DNA of 64,000 nt from Verticillium longisporum (Eukaryota > Ascomycota > Sordariomycetes > Glomerellales > Plectosphaerellaceae), in NCBI GenBank assembly GCA_019188255.1, contig JAETXT010000010.1, forward strand, positions 434,001-498,000. The letters run 5' to 3'. The translations under genes were made by a program, and so were the position numbers. This document shows, piece after piece, positions 12,250 through 22,949 of the stretch (its first letter is position 1; each line of letters opens with the position of its first letter). The notes beneath the pieces are model-generated. The model was not told the origin of the DNA. It made no database searches and was given only the letters and a program-made list of their open reading frames with translations.

Positions 12250-14830
12250 TAATTTTAACGATAGACTATATCGTTAATAGCCCCTAGACCTCTAGCTATA
12301 ATAGGACTACCTACCTTTATTAACTATAGCACTTTCGATAATAAGTAATCTATAGCTAGATAGATTAATCGTCTAAGATACGAGTTTAATTATATTAAAT
12401 AATTACCCCCGGACCCTCGATAATACCTCGTAATAGTAGACTAACTATACGATAGAATTACGGCTATATTCTTAGACTCTTACGTAGCTATAAAGAATAC
12501 CTTAGACTATCCTAACCTAGGACCTATAGAAGCTCTTTTCGTAGAAACCTTACTAAAAGAGCGATTCCCCGCTATTATTATAGATATAATCGATAATAAG
12601 CCTATAACCCTAGAATAATACCCTAGAGAAGCCCTTAATAGATATTACCTTAGAGCCTAGGCCTACCTAAGATATACTAGAGGTCGAGACTCTAGAGACC
12701 TAGGAGCTATACCTCTATCTATCTTAAAGCGTAATTACCTATCCTAGATAGTACGTTAATTTATATAAGGCTTATAGGACCTCGAGCTCTACTAGGAGTC
12801 TATTAAGAAGTCTACTATATAGGTAGACGCCTATACCCTTATCTAACGAGCTAGATAGACTATTAAGGATCGAAAACTCGTTATAAAGGCCTAAATAGAG
12901 TAGATTAAGATTAATCTTATTAAATAAATAATATAAGCTTAGTAAGGTAAGAGTATAGAGAGAGTATTAGCTAAGTTCTATAGCCTCCTATTATCGGATA
13001 ATTAATAAGATAGTAATATTATACCGTTAATAACTACTATATTTACTAGAATTACTTACCCTATCCCTTAATAGATCTAGATACTATAGAAATAAGCTCC
13101 TATATAATACTAGCTAGTTAACTTTACTTAAGCCTAGAGCTTTACTTAGAGGCTAGCCCTTCCTACTCCTATATAGGTAGTACCTAATTCGGCGAGTAGA
13201 TATTAAAGTACTAAGTATACTACCTAAGTATACTAAATCCCACTAGGCCTATACCGTAAGCCTTAATAGATAGGCTAGTAAGGATCGTTTACTTCTAAGC
13301 CTCTAGTATAGCTATTATATTAGTAATGCCCTTAAGCTTAAGTACCCTAGTAAATATAGTAGAATATAGGAAGTTAGGATAGCTATTAGTCGCTATTATA
13401 GTTAATTAACCCCTTTATTAATAGAGTATAATCTTTAATTAGAGCCGATAGCTATATAAGGGTAATATACTATACCTATAATATTAAGGGATATACCCCG
13501 CCTACTAGTAAATATAACCCCGTAGCTATACGACTCTAATAATAGGAAGTAGATATCCTATACTAGAAGGGTATCGAAGCCCGGAGTACTATATCTAATA
13601 TAGCCTTTATAAATATAGGCCTAGCTATAAATAACGTTACTATATAGCCGATAAAAGTAGGTACTATTATAGAGGTTAAGTCTTCTAGATCTAGAGACGA
13701 TAACTTAGCCTAACCCTAGGATAATAATACTACTCTATCGGATATAAGCGCTATAATTAATTCCTATTCGTATAATATTAAGTTTAATAATAAGATTACC
13801 TATATTAAACTAGAAGTAATTAAAGACGTCTTAGATTCTACCTTAATATAAATATTCTTAACTACTATTAAACTATTAATTAAGAAAAAACGGAAAGCCC
13901 GCTTACTAACTACTTCTAAGGAAATAAGACTAGAATTTAGTATACCTAGGTTATAGGCACTATTACCTAGTTAACTATTCTATCGAGGGGCATTATTAGA
14001 GGACCTAGCTAACGTAGTAGCTATACGCCTTAGGGCAACCGCCCGGAATAGAGGATTAACGACTTATACTAGCCGTAAAGCTAGGAAGCCTTAATAGGAT
14101 AGGTTAGCCCTTATTATTAATTAAGATAGTACCGTCCCCTTTAACTACTTAGCCTTTTTTAAGAGGTTTATTACCTAAGTAAACCTTATAGAGATTATAT
14201 AGATATCCCCGGACACGATTAAGTATCTCTATAGATACGCTACCCGGAAAGGAGCTATATCTAAGATATATATTATATTAGGTTTACTAGAAGCTAAGGG
14301 ACTACCCCCTAGATTCTAGAGGCTAATAGGTCTAGATATAATACCTAGGTTATATATAGCTACTAGACTATACCGAGTAGATTATATAATTATAGCTAAG
14401 GTTAGAGGTAAGATAATTAGATTCCCTATATTACTTAACTCGATATAGGCCGACTAGAGTTCTAAGGTTAATATAATCTCCCTAGCTATTATTAACTTCT
14501 ACTAGATCCCTAAGTATAGTCTCTTATTAATAGGACTTAGAGGGCTATATATTACTATATTAGACGGGAATATAACCCCTATACGAGAATTCGTTATCCT
14601 TAAGGCTATAATAGACGGCCTATAGAGGGATATCTAGGCTATTATTAGACCTAATTTTTACGGGTCCTATAGAGTATAATTAATATTAGGCCTCCCTTAG
14701 CTCTAGGAAGTAAACGTATACCTAGATATTCAGAATAGCTAACTAATAATTAATGACCTAGCTAGGAAGGAGGAGGCTAGAGCACTATAAAGCCCTAGAC
14801 TTTAACCTTCTATAAAATAGAGGATACTAT
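12250..14830 (+). pseudogene. Relic gag / protease-like coding region inside the RIP element
   Basis: Reading the plus strand through TAA/TAG codons, which RIP creates from CAA, CAG or TGG, one frame around 12541-13060 gives a long helical, charged sequence of capsid (gag) character. Near 13468-13509 a mutated pattern has the spacing of a CCHC zinc knuckle, though one position does not fit a simple transition. Near 14685-14715 the frame reads 'LGLP', stop, 'L', resembling the LGxxWL motif of retropepsins. TGA is absent, but that is expected wherever TG has been removed, so it is not independent proof. No restored sequence is offered. Treat this as a tentative assignment of gag and protease order. 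Confidence 0.35.
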
Positions 14831-16002
14831 TAGACCCCGAGAATATAATAGTACTATACTAAGACCTAGATAGCGATATTAACGCTAACGACTTATTAGC
14901 TAATAACTACTAGGACGATTCTAATAATACTAAAGATATAGATACGGAAGCCTAATCTAATTCGGAAAACTAATCTTACCTACTCGACCTAGATAAGTCG
15001 GAAAACTATACTTAGACGATATTATTAATAGATTTAGTTATTTAACTAGAACCTACCTAGTATAATTATACTTTTATACTCTAAGGGTAGCTACGTATAA
15101 TAGTATATTATATATAAAGGTAAAAGGCCTATATTATTATTAAGATAATTAACTATTAACGGATACCGACTATCTAAGGGTATATTCTTTAACTATAGCT
15201 ATAGAACTAAACCTAGATAAGGAGCTCTAGAGGATTACCCCTAAAGGCACTAATATAGAGTATCGTCTAAGTCTATATTTCCTAACTAAATAGTATATAG
15301 ACCGTCTACTAATAGATAAGATTATACCTATAGGAGTTATTATATAGTGGATTAAGGACTCGGGATATATATTTAAGCTACTAGTACTAGATAACCTATA
15401 AAAGGATATAATAAGGACCCTATATACCTACTGCAGGCTTACTATAAATTTAATATATAATATCCTACTAATAGACCTATATAAATACTATATACGCTTA
15501 AAACCTAGGATATAGCTATAGAATAGGTCCCCTAGGAAACGTCGAATATTAATAGAGTAATACTAGCTATATAAACTAATCTAGGACGGTATCGAGGCGG
15601 GTATATATAAGTCTATATTATTAACGAATAGTACCCTATCGGATTAGAGAGTAGAACTAGTCCTAGTAATTAAGTCTAGATAGGAGGTAGACCCTTAGGC
15701 CGAGCATAGACTTACCTTTAACTATAGCTATATAACTGAGGAGATACTTAGGATATTAATTACCTAGCTAAATAAGGTCTATAATAAGCTAGCGGACCCG
15801 CGGATTAGCTTATATAGCGTACTTAACCTAAAGTACGCTTATTAGTCTATTAGAGTATACCTAGACTCTTATTTAGTATTTACATTCGCTATAGATAGAT
15901 TCCTATAATTATAATTAACTAGGATACTATAGGGTTCTTAGACTATAGCTTACTCGATAATAGAAGCTATAAAGATTACGCTTAGGCTTATACCTAGACT
16001 AT

Positions 16003-16435
16003 TGTAACGCCCCAGCCCGGTCGTCACCAGGACACCAGGCAGGACACCCCGCAGGCGATCGGACGCGCCGCACGGACCCACAGGATCACTCACGTGACCG
16101 TGACCAGATCACGATTCTCAAAGTGATCCGGTCACTAACCACACCGTGACCCAAGCAACAGGATCACGACAAGAAAGGTGAGCCATCCAACATGGACTCA
16201 CCAACCCAACACGACAAGGACAGAATGACAGGTATATAAGGACGGGCATTCGGTACTTGTAGATACATTCTTTCTCACGACAGTGATCAATCTAAGTCTT
16301 ACCTTGTATCCATTGTAACGAGTGCGCAACGCCTTACGACACCACATCGTCTCAGAGTCACAACCTAAGCTTCTGCAAACAGCAACCCCAACCCTCTGAC
16401 AGTGTTCCCCCTTCGGAAGCTGCCAGGTCGTAACA
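16003..16435. mobile_element. Young solo LTR nested in the RIP island
   Basis: A 433-bp segment with normal base composition, rich in CA and TG, interrupts the AT-rich element. It starts TGTAACGCCCC and ends GGTCGTAACA, the TG...CA ends of an LTR, with near-inverted termini. It is flanked by CTAT on both sides (15999-16002 and 16436-16439; ACTAT if the terminal A is shared). No second copy or internal region is present, so it is a solo LTR left by recombination. The left half holds several GTGACC/GATCAC-type repeats typical of a U3 region, followed by a TATA box. It entered after the surrounding element was mutated and has not itself been mutated. Confidence 0.85.
16233..16240 (+). promoter_or_regulatory. 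TATA box of the solo LTR
   Basis: TATATAAG lies in GC-normal sequence about 230 bp into the LTR, where a U3 promoter would sit. Transcription from it would point toward SEC63, though about 1.9 kb away. Confidence 0.55.
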
Positions 16436-16814
16436 CTATATTAGGACTATACTACTTACTTAATAGTATCTATAGTAACTATTTAACTATATATATAGGA
16501 GATCCCTTACTAGCCTACGAGGGTAATAGGGTTTTATTCTATATAATCCAAGGCGAGGCTTAAAGAGTTATAGCTAACCCTATAATAAGATAGATTACTT
16601 AACTAGAATAATTACTTATAGAGCTTAGCCTACGTCGTTAATAGGATAGTAATAACGACTAGGAGGATCTAGAGTTAGTACCTAGACTTAATATATTTTT
16701 ATTATTATATATAATTCTATCCTTAAAGGGTAACTTAGAGGCTTAGGCTTAAGCCTAACCTTATCCTTATAGCCTATTAGCCCTCTATAACTAACCTAGC
16801 GATATCGGCTTAAT

Positions 16815-17140
16815 CTATTATTATAGTTAATTCCTTATCTCGATTATTTTATTCTCTATAATTCTATAATCGTCTCTATAATATAATTACTTTTCTAATA
16901 GCTTAGACTATTATTATAATTAATTCTTTATTATTATAACTTATTCCCTATAATATTATATTTAGTTCTACTTATATAACTATTTCTATAACGATTTAGT
17001 CTATTATTATAACCGATTCTTTATTACTATAAATCCTTTATTACGATAACTTATTTCTTATAATATAATATCTAATTCTATAATACGATTATTTTCGTTA
17101 ACCTAGCCTATTATTACGATTAATTCTTTATTACTACTAG
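16815..17140. repeat. Degenerate tandem repeat, period about 93-107 bp
   Basis: Units open with CTATTATTA followed by a TTAATTC-like or CCGATTC block, starting near 16815, 16908, 17001 and 17108. They are heavily altered by C/T changes, so the repeat predates RIP or was part of the element's 3' region. Confidence 0.5.
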
Positions 17141-17520
17141 GACGTCTTCTACGACTAATTTCTTAATTTAGCGGTTCTCTAGTAAATAGCTTATTATCGG
17201 CCTTATCTTAATTATTAGAGACTATTATATAACCTATTATCGTAACCGGTCTTCTCTCTATAACCGATCCTATATTTATACTTTCTCTTTTCATTTAAGC
17301 TATTCTTATATTATAATTATAGCTATTATCTTCTATTATCGACCTAATTCCCTTAAGGGTCTATAAGGGTTATAGTTTAATTAATAGGATTAGACGCTTA
17401 ATAATAAGTACTAATACTAGCTTCTCTTCCTTTTCTTCTTACTTAAGATATATTCGGAGGACTATATATCTAGAGAATTAAAGCTTTCACCCCCTAAGTA
17501 ATTAAATAGATATAAATAGA

Positions 17521-17568
17521 GTACTATATATATAAAGAAAATAGGTACTATATATATAAAGAAAATAG
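17521..17568. repeat. Exact 24-bp tandem duplication
   Basis: Two identical 24-bp copies, each beginning GTACTATATATATAAAG, lie near the right end of the retroelement. Their identity suggests duplication after the RIP mutations. Confidence 0.8.
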
Positions 17569-17619
17569 GTAATATTATATAGGTTAAGGCCGTAGGCGGC
17601 CTAGTAGAAGATAGTTACT

Positions 17620-17804
17620 TAGGAGTACGGGATAAAGAATGCAATATAATAGGGGTATATATCAGGCGAGGGCATATAGCATTAAAGGTTCACTAGATAT
17701 CTATTTTTAACTTCTCTTTCTAACTAATATAACTAACTTTAAACCCCTATTGCTTATACGATCTCTGCTAGCTTCTCGGTAATTCTTATTGATTTCTATC
17801 TCTA
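17620..17804. repeat. Right LTR of the RIP-mutated element
   Basis: It is 185 bp, the same length as the left copy, and begins TAGGAGTACGGGATAAAG. Its outer (right) half keeps C/G bases at several sites that are T/A in the left copy, for example ATTGCTTA against ATTACTTA. Confidence 0.88.
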
Positions 17805-17808
17805 AATG

Positions 17809-18168
17809 GATAAGATGAACTTCAGCGTCTACCCAGGTACAAGTACCTACCTTAAGGTACCGCATCACAGAAGTCAGGAGAAGGTCGGTGAAGGCTTACT
17901 GGGAGGGAGTGGACCCTAGGTGGCCCGAGCTCTGACCCCTGCGGGAAGGACAGATAATCCAGTTGCCGGCGGGCGACCTTCCGTCACACTTCGCAGTGGA
18001 ACGACCCCTGCCCGCTGGCACCCAAGCTAATATTTCGAGGCCACGATTGTCATATGTCGAACTCTCTACGAAGGCCTCCATACTCCAGACTATAGACCTG
18101 GACCACAACCTCTCCATTCTACCTGCGACTGCTTCGCAACCAACGCTCACCTTCCCACAACCGGCAAG
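17809..18168. other. SEC63 promoter region
   Basis: The boundary from the AT-rich element back to normal composition is sharp. A cluster of AGGTAC/GTACCT motifs lies at 17833-17862. No TATA box is evident. Confidence 0.45.
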
Positions 18169-20507
18169 ATGAGTTCCGAATACTCATACGATGAGCAGGT
18201 ACGTTCCCCTGCTGCACAGCCTTTCATCCCTCCAGCCAGCCGGCAAACCGAGGAAGCACTGGTGCTCCTTCTCGAGGTCGTATCTTGGTGCGCGCAGCGA
18301 GCATCAGCTAACCGACCTACTCTAGGGGCAATTCTTCCCCGTCTTCATCCTCACCCTGACGGGCCTCGTCACCCTCCCTCTCACCTACACTCTCCTTTTC
18401 CCCGCCAAAGACATCGAGGCCAAGGCGCCACGCATTCAGTCCGACTTCAAGCCCGAGCATGAGGACCTCATACAAGCGCGTCGCGATGCGCAGAAGCGGA
18501 AGCAGCGTAGGGTCAAGCGCGCCCTGTTCGTCATCGTCGGCTGGGCTCTCATGGCCGCCATGGTCTACCTGATCTTGCACACACAGAGGACAGTCCTCAA
18601 GTTGTGGAACCCGTACGACATTCTCGGTCTCCCAGACGTATGTCCCCCTCCCCCTCTGGCCGCCCGTCCGGCTTCAGTGGAGCCCCATTTGGCTGACATG
18701 TCTTCCCCCTTAGTCTGCTACCGAGAAGATGATCAAGTCCAAATACCGAAAGCTGTCCCGAACACTGCACCCTGACAAGGTCAAGCCTAACCCTGCCAAG
18801 AATGAGACGATTGAGTCTCTCAACGATGCCTATGTCGAGATCTCCAAGGCCTACCAGGCCCTCACTGACGAAGAGGTCCGCAACAACTACATCCAGTATG
18901 GCCACCCCGACGGCAAGCAGAGCTTCAGCATCGGCATCGCCTTGCCCCCTTGGATCATCTCCGACGGCAACGGCAAGTACGTCGTCGTTCTCTACACCCT
19001 CCTCCTCGGTGTTCTACTCCCTACCTTGTCGGATCGTGGTGGTACGGAACCCAGAGGATGTCCAAGGAAGGTGTCCTCATGGAGTCGGCCAACGACCTCT
19101 TCCGCGCCTACGAGGACAACATCGACACCGGCGGCGTCATCACCGCCCTGAGTGCCGGCAAGGAGTACGACGAGACATTCAAGGGCGACAAGGCCGACTC
19201 TGGCCTCGCTTCTATCGAGTCCAGGATAGCAACCGGCGCCGGACTGACGACCAAGGACAAGCACGCCCTCGAGGACCTCGACAATGGCGTGCGCCGCAAG
19301 GCCCTGTCTCTGCTCTGGGCCTACCTCGGGCGCGTCGAGCTCAACGACCAGACCCTCAACAGCGCCAAGTACGAGGTCGCACCCACCGCTGACGCCCTCA
19401 ACCGTTCCTTCTCCGTCATCGCCCAGGCCTTTGGCCACACAGCCCCTATTATCGCTTCCTTCTCTACGACCCAGCATCTCATCCAGGCCATGCCTCCCAA
19501 GTCGTCGCCTCTTCTCCAGCTCCCTCACTTCACCTCCGAAATCGCTCAGGCCGTTGATGGCGACGCCAAGACCCACGTCAACGTCCAGCAGTTTATGGAA
19601 CTCCCCGACGCCCAGAGGAGGAGCCTCACTGTCGGCAAAAGTCTCCTGACCGACGCGCAGTACAAGACGGCTGTCAGTGTGGCCAAGCAGCTGCCCCATC
19701 TCCAGGTCAACAAGGCCTTCTTCAAGGTCACTGGCGAGAAGTTCATCATTCCCTCCTCACTCGTTACTCTCGTCGTCAAGGGCCGCATCATCCCCCGGGC
19801 AGCGAGAACGTCCCAGAGGTCAACGAGCTCGACCTCGAGGACGTTGATCCCGCCGAAGACGATCTCGAGGCCTACCTCGGCCGCGCCAAGGCTGTCGTCA
19901 AGGGTCCCGAAGGCAAGCCCGTCGCCGTCGACAAGAAGCCTGTTCTGCCTCCACTCGCCCACGCTCCCTACTTTGCCCGCGACCACGCCCCCAAGTGGTC
20001 CGTCTTCCTGTCCGACTCAAAGCAGGGCAAGATGGCCGTCCCTCCCTTCCACTTCACCCAGTTCGACCAGCCCATCTTCGACAGCGACGGCAAGCCCACG
20101 TTCAACATGCAGACCCTCAAGGCCCAGTTCGCCGCGCCACCACAGGCTGGCCACTACACTTTCGTCATGCACCTCGTGTGTGACAGCTACGTCGGATTTG
20201 ACACCCAGATGGAGGTGACGCTGGTTGTGGAGGAGGCGAGCAAGGCTGCCGCCATGGCGGCCGAGGATGAGATTAGCGAGCCTGATGAGGGTACGTTGTC
20301 CACGCATGCACCTGAACCGAACGCAACTAACAGTACATCAGATTCGCTGGCCGGACAGATGAACGCTCTCAAGGGGGCGCACCGCCCACCGCCAAGCCGA
20401 GGAGGAAGCAGGTTGTCGAGGAGTCGGACGATGAGAGCGGCACAGACGACGACCAGGACGACGACGACACGAGCGCGACCAACACGGACACGGAGGACGA
20501 GTCGTAG
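18169..20507 (+). CDS. SEC63: SEC63, ER translocon J-domain subunit (three frame breaks)
   Basis: Sec63 docks BiP/Kar2 at the Sec61 channel for post-translational import. Exons 18169-18198, 18326-18637, 18714-20290 and 20342-20507 give about 695 residues, the family length. Visible: transmembrane segments 'FPVFILTLTGLVTLPLTY', 'ALFVIVGWALMAAMVYLIL' and 'YVVVLYTLLLGVLLP'; a lumenal J domain 'NPYDILGLPD' with the 'LHPDK' signature; the Brl/Sec63 domain; and a strongly acidic C-terminus. The frame breaks three times. Each break is cured by one base: a C in the run 19019-19021 (restoring 'LLPYLVGSWWYG'), a C in 19792-19796 (restoring 'IIPPGSENVPEV'), and a G in 20373-20377 (restoring 'LKGGAPPTAKPRRK' and the acidic tail). 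An essential gene with three same-sign breaks points to sequencing error. Confidence 0.92.
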
Positions 20508-21125
20508 GCGGGGTGTCTGTTGGTTCGGCGCGGACCGAACCTGGTCGGTTGAGTCTTATTGCTATTGTCTCTAGTGGTTTGTATGACCTTGCCAGCTTAT
20601 TCGGATTGGGTGGCGAAGGGGTGTCTTGGGATTGCATCGTTGTTTATCATCATAGTGGCCAGGGGTGGCCGCTCCTGAGTGGAGAAAAAGGCATCTCAGG
20701 ACTGAATATACCCAGAGTTTCAGTATGTCCGCACTCCGATGACATGCGTTTCTAGGTGCGCAAGACGAAGATGATGAGATGGTACTATGGGTGCAGCGCC
20801 TCAAGGCTGTTCTTCCTACATCTAGTGGCTTGTATTGATGTTGCCTTGCAGCACGGAGAGTACATGAGCTGCGGTTCACGCAGCAGAGCCAAGTTGAGAT
20901 CCAAGTCCGGGTTTATCTGGTGGAAAACAACAAGCGGACATCCCAGACTGGGGAAAATGGAAGCCAAAGGTGTCCGAATGTTCACCGATCATGAATAGCA
21001 CCCTGACAATCTTCGGCATTGCCCCATGCTTTCACACGAGAACTGCTGATCACTACTCGAGATCTACTGGGAGAAAGCCAAGCAGAACCTGATCACAAAT
21101 CAATCCTCGTTTCACTAGACCAGTT
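20508..21125. other. Convergent intergenic region
   Basis: It lies between the 3' ends of SEC63 and the DUF7730-like gene. No gene or repeat recognised. Confidence 0.5.
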
Positions 21126-22282
21126 CTAACCACGCCGTCCCGTCTTTGGGCAGATCTTCCACGGCTTGTCATTCCACTTCCTGATCCAATACCCTTCCCC
21201 CGCTCGCTGGCCGTCGTCCCAATTGTTGAAGAACGGATACCACATCTGATCAGCACGTATCAGATACTCAACCAGCCCCGGCCTCGCCTCGCCACGCTGC
21301 CTCGAGAACCCCGTCAGGGCAAGCTGATACATCGGCGCGGTGACCCACACGGTCACGTCGACCTTGGTCAGCCGCGCGCTCATGGCCAGCAGCGGACGAA
21401 AGAGGTGGAGGTCCAGCTTGTCCATCTCCCTGAAGGGATCAAACTTTGTGAGGCTGGCCCGGTTGTCGAAGAAGACGGCGAGCCGCTTGAGGCGGGGGAA
21501 CCGGGGGCCCAGACCGTCGAGGATGTTGACGAACCTCATGCGGTGATACGCGGCGGGCGAAAAGCACGTCTTGTCGAACAGGGCCAGCTCGAGGGTGATG
21601 CGGAGCGAAGTGACGAGCTCGATGCCCGGTCCGAGGAGCCGCGCGCGGGCGGGCGTCGGAGCGCACAGCGACTCGATCAAGGGCATGCTCTCCAGCAGGA
21701 TGGCGTTTGTGCCGTAGAGGATCCCCAGCAGCTCGTCGTGGCTGCGAGGGTGGTCAGCTTCCGGGGTCTTCGGGCGGGAGGGGGTTAGGCTGATGCCCTG
21801 TCTGACCTTTGCTTGCTGGAGAGCAGGAAGCTCATGGCGCCCTGGAATTTGCCGTTGTTCGACCCGTATTCACGCCCGGAGCAGTTGGCCTGGCCGTCGA
21901 GGCATGCTCGCCAGGTTTTTCCCGAGGCGTCGTGCGTGTCCTCGTATTTCGCATCACGGTGGCAGAAGCCGTTGGTCCATCTCCATATGACTCTGCGGCG
22001 CGCGCGATACCCGGGCTCGGCAACTGAACCATCTGATCGGATGACTGGCCAGGCGGGCCCGGGGCGCATGTCGATGTGAACGACGCAATCGCCAAAGGCC
22101 AAACGCAGGATCTCGTAGCGGATCTCATACGGCAGGCCGAAGAAGCCACTCAGTTGTTGGACAGGCCTCCATGAGTCCGCGTCGTGGATTGCCGTGGGCG
22201 GCAGCCAGGGGAGGGCCGGCTTGGCTCTCGGTGGCTTGCCGCTGGACCGCCTTTTGAAGCAGTTGAAAATGCAGCAGCACAT
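21126..22282 (-). CDS. DUF7730-like (F-box-style) fungal protein
   Basis: Two exons (22282-21807 and 21741-21126) with a 65-bp intron give 363 residues in frame. After a cysteine-rich start 'MCCCIFNCFKRRSSGK', which could be lipidated, the motif 'GFFGLPYEIRYEILRLAFG' resembles the 'LPxEIRxxIY' opening of the large fungal DUF7730 family. Behind it is the usual 'LYGTNAILLES' segment spanning the splice junction, followed by leucine-rich helices. Members of the family have no assigned reaction. Some are treated as divergent F-box proteins. It converges on SEC63. The frame is intact, unlike several neighbours. Confidence 0.72.
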
Positions 22283-22949
22283 GGTGAAAGATGTGTGAGC
22301 GGCTCAATGGAATCAAGACAGTGGTCGGGCTCCAGGTCTCGATTGCCGCGGTTTGACAGACTCAGACTAGGTGCTGACGCTGAGGAGACCGATTTCCCTC
22401 CAATACTATCAGGGTCCGCGAAGTAACTTATTCTTGGGCACAGGCGGCCTGAGAAACGACCACTCTGAAAATACCGAGTAGGTGAGAAAAAGGGGTAAAG
22501 AAACTGGGTGCGTGTAGGCTCAAAACGTAGGACATTCACCCTTCTATAGTCCTCCTCCAACGTTTGACAGATAGTCGTTGAAAAGGCTGCTCGACACGAT
22601 GCCAGGAAGCGGCCACACAAGTTATTGTCGCCTGGCAGATTCTCGTACATCATGGCGTCTTGGTCGGCTAACCGGTGGCTTATTACCCGACAATGCTCTG
22701 AAGATTCGCTTCGAGACCTGTGCTATGCTTTTGACTGTGACCTGCATCCTCGTGTATTGAACCTTCGCTGGCCAGCCCGTTGTGTCCACTACTTGGCTGT
22801 TCATACTACTTTCAGCCTCCGCTGCTCTACAAGAAGCAATCTCGGTCACTTGTTGGTAGCCTGTCTGTCCCTGATGGTACATACACAACTGCGCACCCCA
22901 CATGGCGGCCGCAGCGTCTTGACGAGTACAGCCACTCGTGAGCCTCTGT
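22283..22949. other. Intergenic between DUF7730-like and GNAT genes
   Basis: It holds the promoter of the minus-strand DUF7730-like gene and the 3' end of the acetyltransferase gene. The open frames here do not resemble known proteins. Confidence 0.45.

Larger units (their letters stand above)
11194..17804. mobile_element. RIP-destroyed LTR retroelement
   Basis: Two direct copies of a 185-bp sequence bound the island (left from 11194, right to 17804). They are flanked by a 4-bp target duplication AATG (11190-11193 and 17805-17808; 5 bp if the last A is shared). The left copy starts TG and both end TA, consistent with an original TG...CA. Inside, CA and TG dinucleotides are nearly absent over kilobases while TA is very common and CG survives. 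That is the pattern left by RIP (CpA to TpA on either strand). No intact frame remains. Without the nested solo LTR the element is about 6.2 kb, a normal size for a fungal LTR element. I could not find a reverse-transcriptase YxDD remnant, so it may be non-autonomous. The right boundary is 364 bp from the SEC63 start. Confidence 0.88.

Noticed and set aside
16003..16435. Possibility that the GC-normal insert is a gene or tRNA cluster
   Set aside because: No open frame or tRNA-like cloverleaf. TG...CA ends, a TATA box and flanking CTAT copies fit a solo LTR.
11194..17804. Possibility that the AT-rich island is a centromere or mitochondrial insert
   Set aside because: Paired LTRs, a target duplication and selective loss of CA/TG explain it as a RIP-mutated retroelement. 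CG is retained, and no mitochondrial gene is readable.
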